A DNA stretch of 64,000 bases, taken from contig JAPQWV010000357.1 of the NCBI GenBank assembly GCA_027422505.1, forward strand, positions 496,001 through 560,000, given 5' to 3'. The notes below the pieces were generated by a model. The model made no database searches. It saw nothing but the letters and a program-made list of their open reading frames with translations, and was not told the DNA's origin. Below, piece after piece: positions 1-12,171 of the stretch (position 1 is its first letter; every line of letters starts with the position of its first letter). Position numbers and translations under genes: made by a program. This stretch comes from Craterostigma plantagineum (Eukaryota; Streptophyta; Magnoliopsida; Lamiales; Linderniaceae).

Positions 1-330
1 AAAGGCCATCTACCCCCGAGAGAAGTGGGTCCCAAAGACAACAACTCGGTTCTTGACCTGAACACCAAGTGTCAGGACGAAGTTGTTCTTGCAATCTTAA
101 AAGAACACCCTCTGTGGCCGCATTCACCCTTCACACCACGGCCCCCAGAGCTTCAAACTGAACGCCCAAATTAATCGGACAATGTCATCCTTACAAAGAC
201 AATCCTAGGACGTGCCCTTCAAATCCCAATCCTACCAGCCTATGAACCCTACCCCTCATAAACCGATTTACTTCACGACCTCAAGAGAGTTGGACACGTA
301 CCAGACCTTCAGAAATTATCAAGCTATAAG

Positions 331-840
331 ATGGGAGGGATTCCTCGTCCATGGAGGACTCTACTTGCAATTGTCAAAAAATGCATGTCACCCAAACACG
401 GTGGGTTTGACAGGTGCAACATTCATGTTCTACAGGTCTACCGTGGAATAATTTTCAACAAGAACATCGACTACGCTAAACTCTTTTGGAACGACCTGGT
501 GGACCAAGTCAATAGCAAGAAGAGCAAAACAACGAAGCCCAAGGTCGCCCCATTCATCAGGTGGTTGCCGCTCATCATTCAGTACTTCCTGAATGACCAC
601 CAAGACATTCCTCGTCTTTCAAAGGCAAAGAGCTACCCCGTACCGGCACTGAAATCATTGAATTTCCACAAGGAAAAGCAATGCACCAGCAATACGCAGT
701 GCCAACCAATGCCAATTCCGGAGGTACTTCTTCAAGTGGCGGATGAAATAGACGATGTCGTGGTCAAGTATCGTCTGCAAATCAACAGACCAGCTCCCAC
801 GGCTCCGGCATACCCAGTCGAGCCCAACCCAGGAGTATGA
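331..840 (+). pseudogene. Fragment of a retrotransposon extra ORF, N-terminal part
   Basis: The open frame contains IDYAKLFWNDLVDQVN followed by PFIRWLPLIIQYFLNDH. This arrangement of an acidic helix and a hydrophobic helix is typical of extra-ORF proteins next to pol in plant LTR retrotransposons, often annotated only as retrotransposon protein. Function is unknown. The frame has no clear start here and closes at 840, after which the similarity continues only in scattered pieces, so I treat it as a broken gene. The assignment rests on remembered family likeness, not on an alignment. Confidence 0.45.
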
Positions 841-2762
841 GTGAGGATCCAGTGAGCGACCAGGCCGGGGAATCCCCTGAAGACACTGAATCTGATGATG
901 AAGAACACCGTGTATATGACAAAACGGGCATCCAACGCGAGCAGCGACAGAAACAAAAACATGAAGAACCTGTTGCATCGCTCGTGCCCTCTTAGGCCGC
1001 CACCCAAGCCACCACAGAACGGGCTGAACCCCTAGGAACAGACATCGATTTGTTCGTTGTCCAAGTAGAAGACGCCACACCTAGCCTACCGGCGCACGAG
1101 TCAACCCCACCCGTCCATTCGTCCGTCTCCGGACAGTCGGATGTCTCCAAATCACGGGGGGAACCAAGTCAACCATCACCGCCTCCTTCTGAGGCGATCG
1201 GTGAAGATATAGGTGGTCCACAGCCCCTCTTTTTCAAACTGCTTAGGACACATACAGTGAGCACTCAAGGTCTTCGTGATCTTGTTGGAACTTCCATAGA
1301 CGCATCCATAATGGACGTCGTTTAAGGATTGGAATGAAGACCCACCACTGCAACGCCACTCCAACAGCGGCAACGGGCCACCCAGTCATTCAACCAACGG
1401 GTGTGGTGATAACGGTAAGCCTTAGTGGCTCCAGCATGGTTACCCACGCAGGTCTCAGTGCACTAGCTACAACGGCCGTAGCAACGCTACCTCAAATTCC
1501 GTCCCTAGGATAGGCTGGAAGACCTGCCATAGTAAGCGCAGTCCACACATCAGTCACCTTCTCTGATGTTGTGTCAACAGAACGTCTTCGTGATGATTTT
1601 GGCAGGTTAACACCTCCGTTCGTCACAAATGAGGCCCTTTCCCATGAAGTACAAAAGGCAATCGACGCACTTGTCCCCACACTCCAAGGTAACATCCTTG
1701 GACAACTGCGTTCGATGATAGAATCTGCCGTTAGGGACAAGGGCAAAACTCCCGTCACGGACGCTGCCACTATAAATACATCCCAACCAACCCTTATGCC
1801 ACTACAAGCCTCACAACCACCAAACCCATACACTATGCCCATCACTGATCTTCACGACATCCGAATTTCCCATATATTTGAACTCAAACAGCGAAACCCT
1901 GATGAAGAAAAACCCTACAAAAAGCTGATCAAGCGTCCCCGACACGCCCCCACGAACTACTTGCCGTGAGAAGAAGGCTCCCGCCCCAAATGGCATGATG
2001 ACGACCATGACAACCAGGATCGTCACGAGGGGGCGAATAGGCAGAAGACCAGAACAGGCGGTCGCGGACAAGGACGAGGGAAAACATCGTGTCGTGAAGC
2101 CGGCACTTCATCATCCAACCCGCCACCATCACAAGCTTTCGGAGTCAGACAAGTTTTGTCAGGGCCGAACCAGACAACTTCCCTTGACAAGACAAGTTTG
2201 GCCCCGCGAAGTCTTCTGCTCACTCAGTCCAAACAACCACAACCTCTCAAAAATGCCACGATCCTCTAGTCTACATCGACATGTACATCTTAGAAGAGGA
2301 ATGGCTAACGAGAATTGAGACAGTGGAAGAGTCCCTCATGAGGATCGCTAGCGTCAGAGAAATCTTGAAAGCGGCGGCGGCAGACTTCTGTCTCATCAAG
2401 CCTGAGGAAGAGGAGCAAGGAGACAACCCTGAAAGTGACCTCCCAGAGCTGCTAGATCTCCTAAGACATTAAGTGCCCGAGGAAGAGACACCGCGGGCTA
2501 TAAGAAAAAGGAGACCCTTTGGGAAAACAAGAAGATCAAGGCACCCTACCTTGAAGACTATTACCCAAGGATCTGGCGAAAGAGGGAGAAATAAAGGGAG
2601 TGGACGAGCTAAAACTTCGTGGTTTTGAACATCTAAAAGGGAAATGCAAGGGTCTTCATCATCTGATCATGCTCTGAGAAACGTAAAACAGGGCTGGAAG
2701 GACCCCAGAGCAATACAGAAGATACCTTAGACTTTAAGAGCCCATTCACGACCTCGTAAATA

Positions 2763-3413
2763 TAGAGCACTCAACGAGAAAATATGAAGGAGTTGTCTAC
2801 GTGATCGAGAGATACAACAGGACCGTCGAAAGATTCACGGAAGCCGATCTCCCTTACCTTCCAATGGGCGAAGTAAACCGGCTCTTCGGCTTGTATCGCA
2901 AGTTCACCCTCAACACTCAAGAAAGAAGACAAGGATTCGAGGCGATCAAACGTTACATGCTGAGGCAAATCCAGATCTACGCTGCTCACAATTTTCAGAT
3001 GGCTCTGGAGAGCAATATGAGGAAAGTCAACCTGATTCAGCCTCGAAACATCAACGGAGTCCCTAGTTGATTACAGCGAGGACTTTATCTTCCTGCAACC
3101 AGAGCTTGATGTCTCTTATCTTCAAATGAAAAGCAATTTGATGCAAGCTCTCATCGTGTCAGAAGCTGCCAAGTTCTCTAGCGGAACACTGAGGATAATC
3201 CGAAACCGACTCAGGACAAAACTGGATACGATTCCCGCCGATGCTGAGTTTGAAAGCGAAGGAGATGACGAACGACCTCTTCTAAAGCAAGTCATCGGAG
3301 CAATCCAAGAGCGACTAGACCTCAGAAATGAAGTACGAAATTTTGAGGTCGTTCTTGGATTCAGGAAGTGGTACTTCGCCCATAGGGGACCTCTACCTCC
3401 TCCTCTCTCGTAA
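2763..3413 (+). pseudogene. Fragment of a retrotransposon extra ORF, C-terminal part
   Basis: Two adjacent open stretches (2801-3070 and 3126-3413), separated by a stop, read as one degraded protein. The first has FTEADLPYLPMGEVNRLFGLY and ALESNMRKVNLIQP, the second has EAAKFSSGTLRIIRNRL. The same order, with an 'FTEAD' block, a '-ES--RK-NLIQP' block and a 'KFS-GTL-RI' block, is seen in extra ORFs of many plant LTR retrotransposons. It ends 66 bp before the LTR, as expected for a terminal ORF. The role of this protein is not known. At least one stop separates the two halves, so it is unlikely to be made as a single chain. Confidence 0.5.
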
Positions 3414-3479
3414 AAGAAGAAAAAGAAATGAGAGTTAGACGATAGACTTCATTGTAATTTGAACATTTGGGGGGTGGAT

Positions 3480-3756
3480 TGTTAGGAATATTTTAAAAGT
3501 GTCCAAAATAATTTAATCTAAGTCTTTTAATTTCATTGTGATGTATTCAGTGGCTGTTACAATGTTAATGGGTTTAGTAGGCCCATTGGGTTTTATAACC
3601 CTACTTTGTTTAGGATTGAATCATTCATTACACTTAAACGTCGTTGCTTGAGTATTACAGAGAAACCCACCAAGAACACACACTTAAGGTAATAACTCAC
3701 GGTAACTCTATTTTGATTCCCCATTGATTAATCGTTGAATTGTCTGGTGACCAACA
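3480..3756 (+). repeat. LTR (277 bp), right end of the first retrotransposon
   Basis: It starts TGTTAGGAATATT immediately after a G-rich polypurine tract and ends GGTGACCAACA, giving the usual TG...CA termini. A weak TATA-like stretch (GGGTTTTATAACC) lies near 3590. Only one LTR is in the window. The sequence just after it, ATCCAGGTAGAGCAAATG, is mid-repeat sequence of the X family, which fixes the right boundary. Confidence 0.65.
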
Positions 3757-5705
3757 ATCCAGGTAGAGCAAATGTTGAACAGGGCCAACACAAAATTAAA
3801 ATTTGATGCATATGTTACATGTACCGAATCGGATCAATATTCACTGAGACTTTTCTCCTGATGTTCCCTTTTCTTCTGTGGTTGCCCATGGATAAGCCTT
3901 AACAGTATCAGACAAAAAGTAAAAACCCACCACGAAAATTTCAGCAACCAACCTCAACCAACAAAAAGAATTAAGAATTAAGAAGCAAACCAACAAAATT
4001 AACTTCATACATTCAAGATAATGCATTTATTGCGAGTGCAATAGGTTTAGAAGATTATAATTGGTTACTATTCACACGACCATAACTGTGGTAAGTGATG
4101 TAATTAACATTAACCTAATGTTATTTGTCATCAAATATACCAACATATTTGACGTGCTACATTTCTTGATTGATTTTACAATTTTTTTAATTTTCAGATA
4201 CGATATTATATATCTGAGAAATGCAAAGTTCAGTCCTTATATTTTTATATATCAACTACTACGATATTATACATTTACAATTATAATTCTTTTCTAACAC
4301 ATAATTAAATTGTATCTTATTAACTAATGCCGTGTACCTCACCAATGTAGTTTGCCTCACCAACAGTCAAATTGTTGTGTGCCTCACCAGTTGTCAAATT
4401 GTAAAATTGTCAAATTATACCCCTTTTGTACAAATGTGTGCCTTACCAATGTCAAGATTTTGTTGATTCTTACTGCTTGTGATCAGCCTTGATGTTATCT
4501 CGATGCAGTTTGCGCAAGATACAATGGAACGTATATTTAATCGTCCTTGAAGCCGAACCGGAGATAATTCTTCTAAATGTATGTTAATTTATGGACCACA
4601 TATGTTGGTGGTTTTAGATTTTTCAGGTAGTCTTTGAAAGCGTCTTCCAGCTAAAGGTGTTCAGACGGTTAGAAAACCCATAACCAAACCGTAACCGAAC
4701 CGTCAATTATAAAGGTCCAATTATGGTTCTTCATTTTCTAACCGTAAATCGGCGGTTATAACCGTCTTTTAAATAATAATTAAATATTTTTATTGTTCTT
4801 GTCATAATAACCAATGATAATTTATTCACCATATTTTTTTTTTTAGTTTTATCAACTATCATAAAATTGACTTTGGAAAACTAAGACGAATATTGAGTGA
4901 TAAACATGATCTTTAGAACTAAATTCCTGCGATGAGTGTCCTTCGAAGATTTTCAAATCGAAGAATGAATGATAATCGTAATATTTTTTAATATTTAAGG
5001 TGTAATTTTTTTCGAATGTTGAAGGTTATTATATAAAGTTCTAAATTGGAATGGAAAACTCTTTTTTTTTTCACATTTTTATATAAAAAATATCAAGGTA
5101 TTTTAATATATTTAATTATAAGAGAAAGAAAATTTTAAAAAAGAATTAAAAAAACCGTAAACCCGCTGTTCAAAACGTAACCGTAACCGACTCGGCCAGT
5201 TCAAAACCGTAACCGTAACCGTGATTACATAGTTCGGTTACGGTTAGACGTTTTATTAAACGTAAACCGACGGTTCATAACCGACTGTTCATAACCGTAA
5301 ACCGGAACCGTATGAACACGTCTATTTCCCTCTCTTATGGCCAAAGTAAGATTTAATTAGTTGTTAGTAATTAAAAATAATAATAAAGAGGAAGAATGTA
5401 CGTATATTGTGAAATTGAACTGACAGGCACATACTTTGTAATTTTCTTCTATTGGTTCGTCATTCATTTTCGTTGGAAACTGTATAAGACTTCTTGTGGA
5501 TCTATTCATATTGAAATAAAGTTTTGCGTTAGCTTTTTGTATTTATTTTTATTAATAACATCATCTTATATTTAATTTTATTTTTGTACACATGTGCAGC
5601 TTGTGTATTTATTTTCCACCATCATTGATTTCTCCGTTTTCTCGGCATTTCCTATTTTGCAACTTTTCATTTGTTTCTTTGCAGTCCTAAGCACGTGCAG
5701 TGCAG
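3757..5705 (+). repeat. X repeat, copy 1 (X1), 5' truncated by the LTR element
   Basis: X1 shares long, clearly similar blocks in the same order with X2 (from about 10130) and X3 (from about 16434). The blocks include AAATGTTGAACA, a run of GTGCCTCACCAA phrases, GATCAGCCTTGATG with CTCGATGCAGTTTG, and a terminal TGATTTCTCCG...CCTATTTTGCA. Copies 2 and 3 begin with a short ATG-initiated frame (MAxSSxNPGKANVE) that soon hits stops, so X may derive from a gene or an element coding region. I cannot identify it. X1 carries an hAT insertion (4652-5324) and is followed directly by a MULE. Confidence 0.7.
4652..5324. mobile_element. Non-autonomous hAT-type element in X1
   Basis: It begins TAAAGGTGTTCAGACGG and ends TGAACACGTCTA, imperfect inverted termini of the hAT type. 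X3 lacks it, and at the same place (about 17870) shows the uninterrupted sequence CATCTTCCAGCTCCTCTC, so the boundaries are defined by an empty site. The interior is rich in AACCGT/ACGGTT near both ends, as expected for subterminal transposase-binding repeats. No transposase is encoded. The right copy of the 8-bp duplication is eroded. Confidence 0.7.
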
Positions 5706-6169
5706 CTTTTTTATGGGGAATTTTGCAATCAGTCCCTAGTCAGTAAGTTTTTAAAGTGTTCAGTACCTGTCAGAAGCCACATTAGTTTTAAGGACCAACT
5801 ATTTCGAAAATGGCAGCGTTAAGGAGTAAAAATATGTATTGACGTAAATGCCCTTCCTAACACACTAAACTGATAGTTATTTTCCGGCGACTTTTTGTTA
5901 TGCAGTTAGATTATATTGTTATAAACGTCTGGTAAACTGTTATTTTTTGTCCCTAATCTGTTACTACGATGCAGAAAATTGTTATCGACAGAAAATATTT
6001 ATTTTATGAATGTCGTTTTTACACTAAATCGAGGTCCTAAATTTCGAATGTCCATTAACCAATCTCTATCAGCATGTAAGGTAGAATGTATTGTGGTATT
6101 GACGAAGCAAGATGTAAGATTTGAATGAATTTTTGCTTTCAATTTGGGGTTTCAATATGTGAAAATTAA

Positions 6170-6630
6170 GATGAAATCAAAGTCCTTTTTGGCAACGATT
6201 ACATCTAATTTGTATAAATTCGAAGTACCCATAGTATGGGCAGCTCGGTGCGGCGCATTGTTTGCTCGTTCGTCCGGCGTTCATCTTTTAATTTCACGAA
6301 AATACGGTCGACCCTAATAATTGGTATATTTCGACTCTGTCAAAACTGTTACTCGGAGTATGAAATCTGTTACTTGCAGTATCAAAGCAGTTACTAGCAG
6401 TATCAAAACCGTTATTAAACTATAAATAATTGTTACCATGTGTAGGGTTCTAATTTGCGAAAATAAGAGAAATCAAAGCCGTTTTTTGGCAACGATTACA
6501 TCTAATATGTTTAAATTCGAAGTACCCATAGTATGGACAGCTCGGTGCGGCACCTTGTTTGGTCGTTCGTTCGATGTTCATTATTTAATTTCGCAAAAAT
6601 ACGATCGACCCTATAATTTGGGTATTTTTT
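6170..6630 (+). repeat. Duplicated block of about 299 bp in MULE 1
   Basis: The phrase TTTTTGGCAACGATTACATC, then ATTCGAAGTACCCATAGTATGG and CAGCTCGGTGCGGC, occurs at about 6187-6255 and again at about 6485-6553. The two copies are separated by GTTACT-type phrases. The second copy differs by scattered substitutions. Confidence 0.7.
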
Positions 6631-6874
6631 TGCTACGCCATTATATTCAAAATTATCAGGATCTGTTACTAGTAAATACGCTTCTGTTACTATGCCGCCT
6701 AAATTTGTTACTAAATTTCCATGAAATTTCGGGCGGGAAAACCAGAATGAGATGAATTTTGGGTGGGAGAGTAAATAAAATCAAGCATAGATTATCTGTT
6801 ACCCGATATGTGTAAACTGTTACTAGTTATATGTTTATATGTTACCAGAACTATTATAGTTTGTGAATTAGAAT

Positions 6875-8576
6875 ATGTGATTAAAATCATAACCTAAACT
6901 GATATATTTTTATCTAAAACTTCGTAAAATCATATATTTTAGTGAATATATCACGTTTAAGATTAATTGAAGATGTCATTAATTTTGTTGAATCATTATG
7001 TTAAATCGTTATTTTGTCTAACTATTCTGTTACTAGTGATGCGTATACATGTTACCCATATGTCAATTTCTGTTACTTTATCCGGAAAAATTATTTCTGA
7101 TCACGGTTAAACCGTTACTGCATAAAAACAGTAAACAATATAGCATTTGTGTTAGATTAATCGAATATGTCATTAATTTTGATGAATCATTTGTTTTAGG
7201 TCGACAATCTAGATTGTAATAAACAATCAATAGTTCATTTCTAACACGTTTTGTGTAAGTAGAATCAATTTGGTAGAAGCATTATCATCCTTTCAAGAAG
7301 AGTGTTACTTGTTCTTCATACTATATACTTCAACTTCTTCAATCTTAACATAATCTCCACGAAAATCACAAACTAAATTGATATATTTTTATCTAAATCT
7401 TGGTAAATTAATATATTTTAGTGAATGTAAAGTGTTTGCAATATAAAATTTAAAAATAATAAAGTAAACTAATCACATGTTATTGTTATTTTGTCTAACT
7501 ATTCTGTTACTAGTGATGTGTATACATGTTACACATATGTCAATTTCTGTTACTTTATCCGGAAAAATTGTTTCTGATCACGGTTAAACCGTTATTGCAT
7601 AAAAACAGTAAACAATATAGCATTTGCGATTAAGATTAATCGAATATGTCATTAATTTTGATTAATCATTTGTTTTAGGTCGACCATATAGATTGTAATA
7701 AACAACCAATAGTTCATTTCTAACACATTTTGTGTAAGTTGAATCAATTTGGTAGAAGCATGATCATCCTTTCAAGAAGAGTGTTACTTGTTCTTCATAC
7801 TATATACTTCAACTTCTTCAATCTTAACATAATCTCCACGAAAATCACAAACTAAACTGATATATTTTTATCTAAATCTTGGTAAATTCATATATTTTAG
7901 TGAATGTAAAGTGTTTGCAATATAAAATTTAAAAATAATAAAGTAAACTAATCACATGTTATTGTTATTTTGTCTAACTATTCTGTTACTAGTGATGTGT
8001 ATACATGTTACACATATGTCAATTTCTGTTACTTTATCCGGAAAAATTGTTTCTGATCACGGTTAAACCGTTACCGCATAAAAACAGTAAACAATATAGC
8101 ATTTGTGATTAAGATTAATCGAATATGTCATTAATTTTGATTAATCATTTGTTTTAGGTCGACCATATAGATTGTAAACAACCAATAGTTCATTTCTAAC
8201 ACATTTTGTGTAAGTTGAATCAATTTGGTAGAAGCATGATCATCATTTCAAGAAGAGTGTTACTTGTTCTTCATACTATATACTTCAACTTCTTCAATCT
8301 CAACATTATCTCCACGAAAATCACAAACTAAACTGATATATTTTTATCTAAAACTTGTTCAATTCATATATTTTACTGAAAGTGTTTACAATATTAAATT
8401 TAAAAATAATAAAGTAAACTAATTACTTGTTAAATTGTTATTTTGAATAGCTATTCTGTTACTCATGTTTTCTTTCGCTGTTGCCAATATGTCAATTTAT
8501 ATTACTTTATCCCAACAAATTGTTTCTGATGACGGTTAAACTGTTACTTCAAAAAAACAGTAAACAATATAGCGTT
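6875..8576 (+). repeat. 479-bp tandem array (about 3.5 copies) in MULE 1
   Basis: The landmark TTTTAGGTCGAC recurs with TCGAC at 7201, 7680 and 8159, exactly 479 bp apart each time. Other landmarks keep the same spacing, such as TTCAAGAAGAGTGTTACTTG and CTATTCTGTTACTAGTGATG. The first unit is partial and the last is more diverged. Each unit carries several GTTAC phrases. The period is far longer than nucleosome spacing, and nothing in it reads as a gene. Confidence 0.9.
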
Positions 8577-8776
8577 TTCAGCAAACAACAGAAGAAATAA
8601 CCAGAATCATGCACACAAGTTCAGCAACTGAAGCTAAATTTGTTCAAAAGATACATCCTACAAATCAGTCTCAGACATACAAAGCAGCAATTGTAACAAA
8701 CCGGCTAAGATTTGCGCCCGATATGATCGGATGTCGCCGGTGTTGTTGATTTCATTCCACGTACCAACATCATCTT

Positions 8777-9010
8777 TCAACAACGCGTACCCAAACTCGT
8801 GGGATTTTTTTCCTTCTGCGTTGCTGCTTTCTTCGATTTCTCGGCCAGAGTCGTGGTATTTTTCGCTCCTCGTGGTCGTCGCTGCTCTTCGCTCGTGGGA
8901 TGGCTCGCTGCTTTCTTTGATTTCTGCGATTTCTTGGCCATTGTCGTCGTCGGTGAATTCTTCGAATAACGCTGGTCGTCGTCGCTGGTCGTCGAGCCGT
9001 CGCTGCTCAT
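8777..9010 (-). pseudogene. Small basic reading frame near the right end of MULE 1
   Basis: On the minus strand an ATG-started frame of 77 codons begins MSSDGSTTSDDDQ and continues with lysine-rich phrases (MAKKSQKSKKAA, AEKSKKAATQKEK). It lies about 1 kb inside the right terminus and points away from it, the position where MULE genes usually start. It matches no family I recognise. It could be the first exon of a lost element-encoded gene or a chance frame in GC-richer DNA. Confidence 0.3.
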
Positions 9011-10714
9011 CTAATTCTTCGATTCAATTGAGAGTTATCAATTTTATTGCTAAAATATATTTTCCAGATCTGTTATTTTTCGGACAAATTTGTTATCTGT
9101 AATAATTCTGTAGTTACTTAATGTTAGTGGGTATTCGATAAACATAAAGTTGTTATTTATTTTCAGTATTCTGTTAGTCAGGTACTATTTTATAATGTGA
9201 TTAGGGTCGATTATTTCGAAATTTTCGACAATTGAAGTGAGATTCCACCACTAAATTTTCGAATTGGATTTGAAGTAATATTTCAGTATAAACCTAATTA
9301 ACCTAATTCGGTCAATAACATCGACATTTCCGCGACTTTAACCTTATATTAGAATCGTTGATGATTTTCGTAACAGAGCTGTTTTTGGACATTGTTACTT
9401 TTCTTCAACGATCAGTTACTGTATAGGTTATATCTGTTACTATCGTTATCACATTTGTTACTTAAGTTGCATAAATTGTTACCCAGTTATCGTGTTCACA
9501 AAATCTTCAATATACGTACTTTACATCAAAATTCTTCATTACTTCTTTCCTAAACTCACTAATTCTCGTTAATTATTAAGACTCATGATCAAATTCACTC
9601 AATTTCGTGTTAATCAGCCATTAAAATCGATATTTGACCCATTTATAATCGCTTTTTTTCGAACTGGATTATCATAATAATTTCGCTTAAATTATTAAAT
9701 TATTCGATGATTATAAGTACCCATGAGAAAACCAAGTCAGATCCATCTTATTTGCACCTTAACGACGAGATTTCAGTCGGTATTATAGTCCTAAAAGCAA
9801 CGAAAGTCGAACGAAAGAGACGATGGCAAAATGGGTGTAATTTTTCGCAACTATAAAGGATAGAAATGTCATTTCCTGTCACCTAGGTCCTTAAAACTTA
9901 TATTCTCGGTACTTTGGTCCTTGGGCCTAAGTTAAAACTATAAGGGGCCTGAACTATGTTGAAACTTGGCTAATAGGGTCTGACTAGTAATATACCCCTT
10001 TTTTATTTACTTTCGTGCACGATCATTGATTTCTCCGCTTTCTCACCTATTCCTATTTTGCAGCTTTCATTTATCTTTTCGAAGTTGGTTTCGACTAATA
10101 TCATGGCAGCTTCGTCTACAAATCCAGGTAAAGCAAATGTTGAACAGATTAACACCGAACAAAGGGCCAAGACAAAATAAAAATTTGATGCATATATTAG
10201 ATGTGCTGACTGCGATAGATATTCATAGACTTTTCTCATGACGTTCTCTTTTCTTTTTCTGTTGCCCATCGATAAGCCTTAACAGTATCAGGCAAAAAAG
10301 AAAAAAACCCACCACGAAAATTTAAGCAACCAAGCTCAACGAACAAAAAAGAATTAAGAAGCAAATAACAAAATTAACTTCATACATTCAAATAATATGT
10401 TTATTGTGAAGATTGCAATAGGTTTGGAAGAGTATAATAGTTTACTATTCACACAACCATAACTGCAGTCTAGATGTAATTCACTTTAATTTAATATTAT
10501 TTTTCATCAAAAATACCAACATATTTGACGTGCTACTTTTCTTGATTGATTTTACTGTTTTTTTTTTATTTTAAGATATGATATTATAAATCTGAGATAA
10601 CAAAGTTCAATCCTTATATTTTAAAATTTCAACTGCTATGATTTACAGTTATAATTCTTTTCCTACACATAATTAAATTGTATCTTATTACCTAATGTTG
10701 TGTGCCTCACTTAA

Positions 10715-11118
10715 GAGCATCTCCAACAGGGGGGTTTCCCCCACCCTAAACACCATATATGGTGTTGGGGGAACTCCAACAGTCCCCCAAATTCCACCCC
10801 ATTCACAGGGATTGTTACAGTGTCCCCCTACGTATCGGGGGGCACTGTTCACCCGCTATACAGTTTTTATTTTTATTTTTTTTTCTTTTTTTCTTTACTT
10901 ATAAACTCCACCCAATTAGTTTTATTTTTTAATTATTTAATTAAATAGGTAAGAAACGAATATTATACTTTAATAAAATTTTAGTTATAGTATTAATCAG
11001 TAAGTTTAGAGAAAAATATAGAGGAGATTGTTGGAGTTGACGGTACTGTTTAAACTGTATATATAGAGGAATTTAACTGTATCAACTTTATACATAGTGG
11101 GAACGGTTGGAGATGCTC
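10715..11118. mobile_element. Tourist-like (PIF/Harbinger-type) MITE, 404 bp
   Basis: Perfect 13-bp inverted termini GAGCATCTCCAAC / GTTGGAGATGCTC are flanked by the trinucleotide TAA on both sides (10712-10714 and 11119-11121). The same place in X1 (about 4350) and X3 (about 17570) reads CCTCACCAATGT without the insert. A three-base TTA/TAA duplication and G-rich GAGCATCTCCAAC ends are typical of PIF/Harbinger-derived MITEs in plants. Confidence 0.88.
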
Positions 11119-11441
11119 TAATGTGGTTTGCTCGCCAACATACAAATTGTCAAATTTTCGTGTGTCTCATCGGTTGTCAAATTGTAAAATTGTCAAACTA
11201 TACCTCTTTTGTACCAAATATCGTGTTCTTCACCAATGTCAAGATTCTGTTGATTCTTACTGCTTGTGATCAGCCTTGATGATATCTCGATGCAGTTTGC
11301 GCAAGATACAACGGAACATTTATTTAATCGTCCTTGATGCCGAAACGCGGTGATAATTCTTCTAAATGTATGTTAATTTTATGGACCACATATGTTGGTG
11401 GTTTTAGATTTTAAAGGTAGTCTTTGAAAGCGTCCTCCGGC

Positions 11442-12171
11442 TAGAGGTGTTCAGAAGGTTTGAAAAACCATAACCAAACCGTAACCGAACCTGTCAACGG
11501 TTAGCTTAACCGTGGTCAACGGTTACAGTTCAAGCCGTAACCAAGCGTCAATTATAAAGGTCCAATTATGGTTCGTCATTTTCTAACCGTAAACCGGCGG
11601 TTATAACTATCTCTTAAATAATAATTAAATGTAGTTTTATTGTTCTTGTCATTATAACCAATGATAATTTATTCACCATATTTATTTTTTATTTTAGTTT
11701 TATCAACTATCATAAAATTGACTTTGGAAAACTTAGACGAATATTGAGTGATAAACATGATCTTTAGAACTAAATGCCTGCGACGAGTGTCCTTCGAAGA
11801 TTTTCAAATCGAAGAATGAATGATAACCGTAATATTTTCCTAATATTTAAGGTGTAAATTTTTTTTTCAAATGTTGAAGGTTATTATATAAATTTCTAAC
11901 TTGGAATGGAAAGCTCTTTTTTTTTTTACATTTTATATAAAATATCAAGGTTTTTTAATATATGTAAATTATAAGAGAAAGAAAATTTTAAAAAAGAATA
12001 AAAAAACCGTAAACCCGCGGTTCAAAACCGTAACCGTAACCGGTTCGGCCAGTTCAAAATCGTAATCGTAACCGTGATTACCACAGTTCGATTACGGTTA
12101 GACGTTTTTATTAACCGTAAATCGGCGGATCATAACCGTGAACCGTAACCGTAACCGTATGAACACGTCTA
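11442..12171. mobile_element. Non-autonomous hAT-type element in X2
   Basis: Termini TAGAGGTGTTCA and TGAACACGTCTA form a 12-bp inverted repeat with one mismatch. The flanking octamers CCTCCGGC and CTTCCGGC match at seven of eight positions, as in hAT duplications. It is the same insertion as at 4652-5324, since position and interior agree. AACCGTAACC-type motifs crowd both ends. There is no coding capacity. Confidence 0.8.

Larger units (their letters stand above)
1..3756 (+). mobile_element. 3' part of an LTR retrotransposon, cut by the window edge
   Basis: The segment ends in a purine-rich tract (3466-3478, TTTGGGGGGTGGA) directly followed by a short LTR (3480-3756). Upstream lie interrupted coding fragments that resemble the extra ORF found downstream of pol in some plant LTR retrotransposons. 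No gag, integrase or reverse transcriptase is visible, so these would lie left of the window if the element is complete. Between the two best coding stretches (841-2762) the reading frame is repeatedly broken and I recognise no domain. The element interrupts a copy of the X repeat: sequence after the LTR resumes in the middle of a phrase that is intact at 10125 and 16430. The target duplication cannot be checked because the left end is absent. Confidence 0.6.
5715..9997. mobile_element. MULE 1, 4.3 kb, motif-rich, non-autonomous
   Basis: A perfect 9-bp duplication, CTTTTTTAT, flanks the element (5706-5714 and 9998-10006). The ends form imperfect inverted repeats of roughly 140-165 bp: GGGGAATTTTGCAATCAGTC on the left and, on the reverse strand from the right end, GGGTATATTACTAGTCAGAC. 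Both then run into a phrase containing TTTTAAGGACC. Nine-base duplications with long termini are the hallmark of Mutator-like elements. The interior is non-coding and saturated with GTTACT/GTTATT phrases, for example three CTG/CAG-TTACT units between 6345 and 6420. It contains a 299-bp duplication (6170-6630) and a 479-bp tandem array (6875-8576). No MULE transposase is recognisable. Confidence 0.85.

Noticed and set aside
5150..5310. AACCGTAACC repeats suggesting telomeric or satellite DNA
   Set aside because: They lie inside hAT elements with defined ends and are subterminal motifs. The unit is not the plant telomere repeat.
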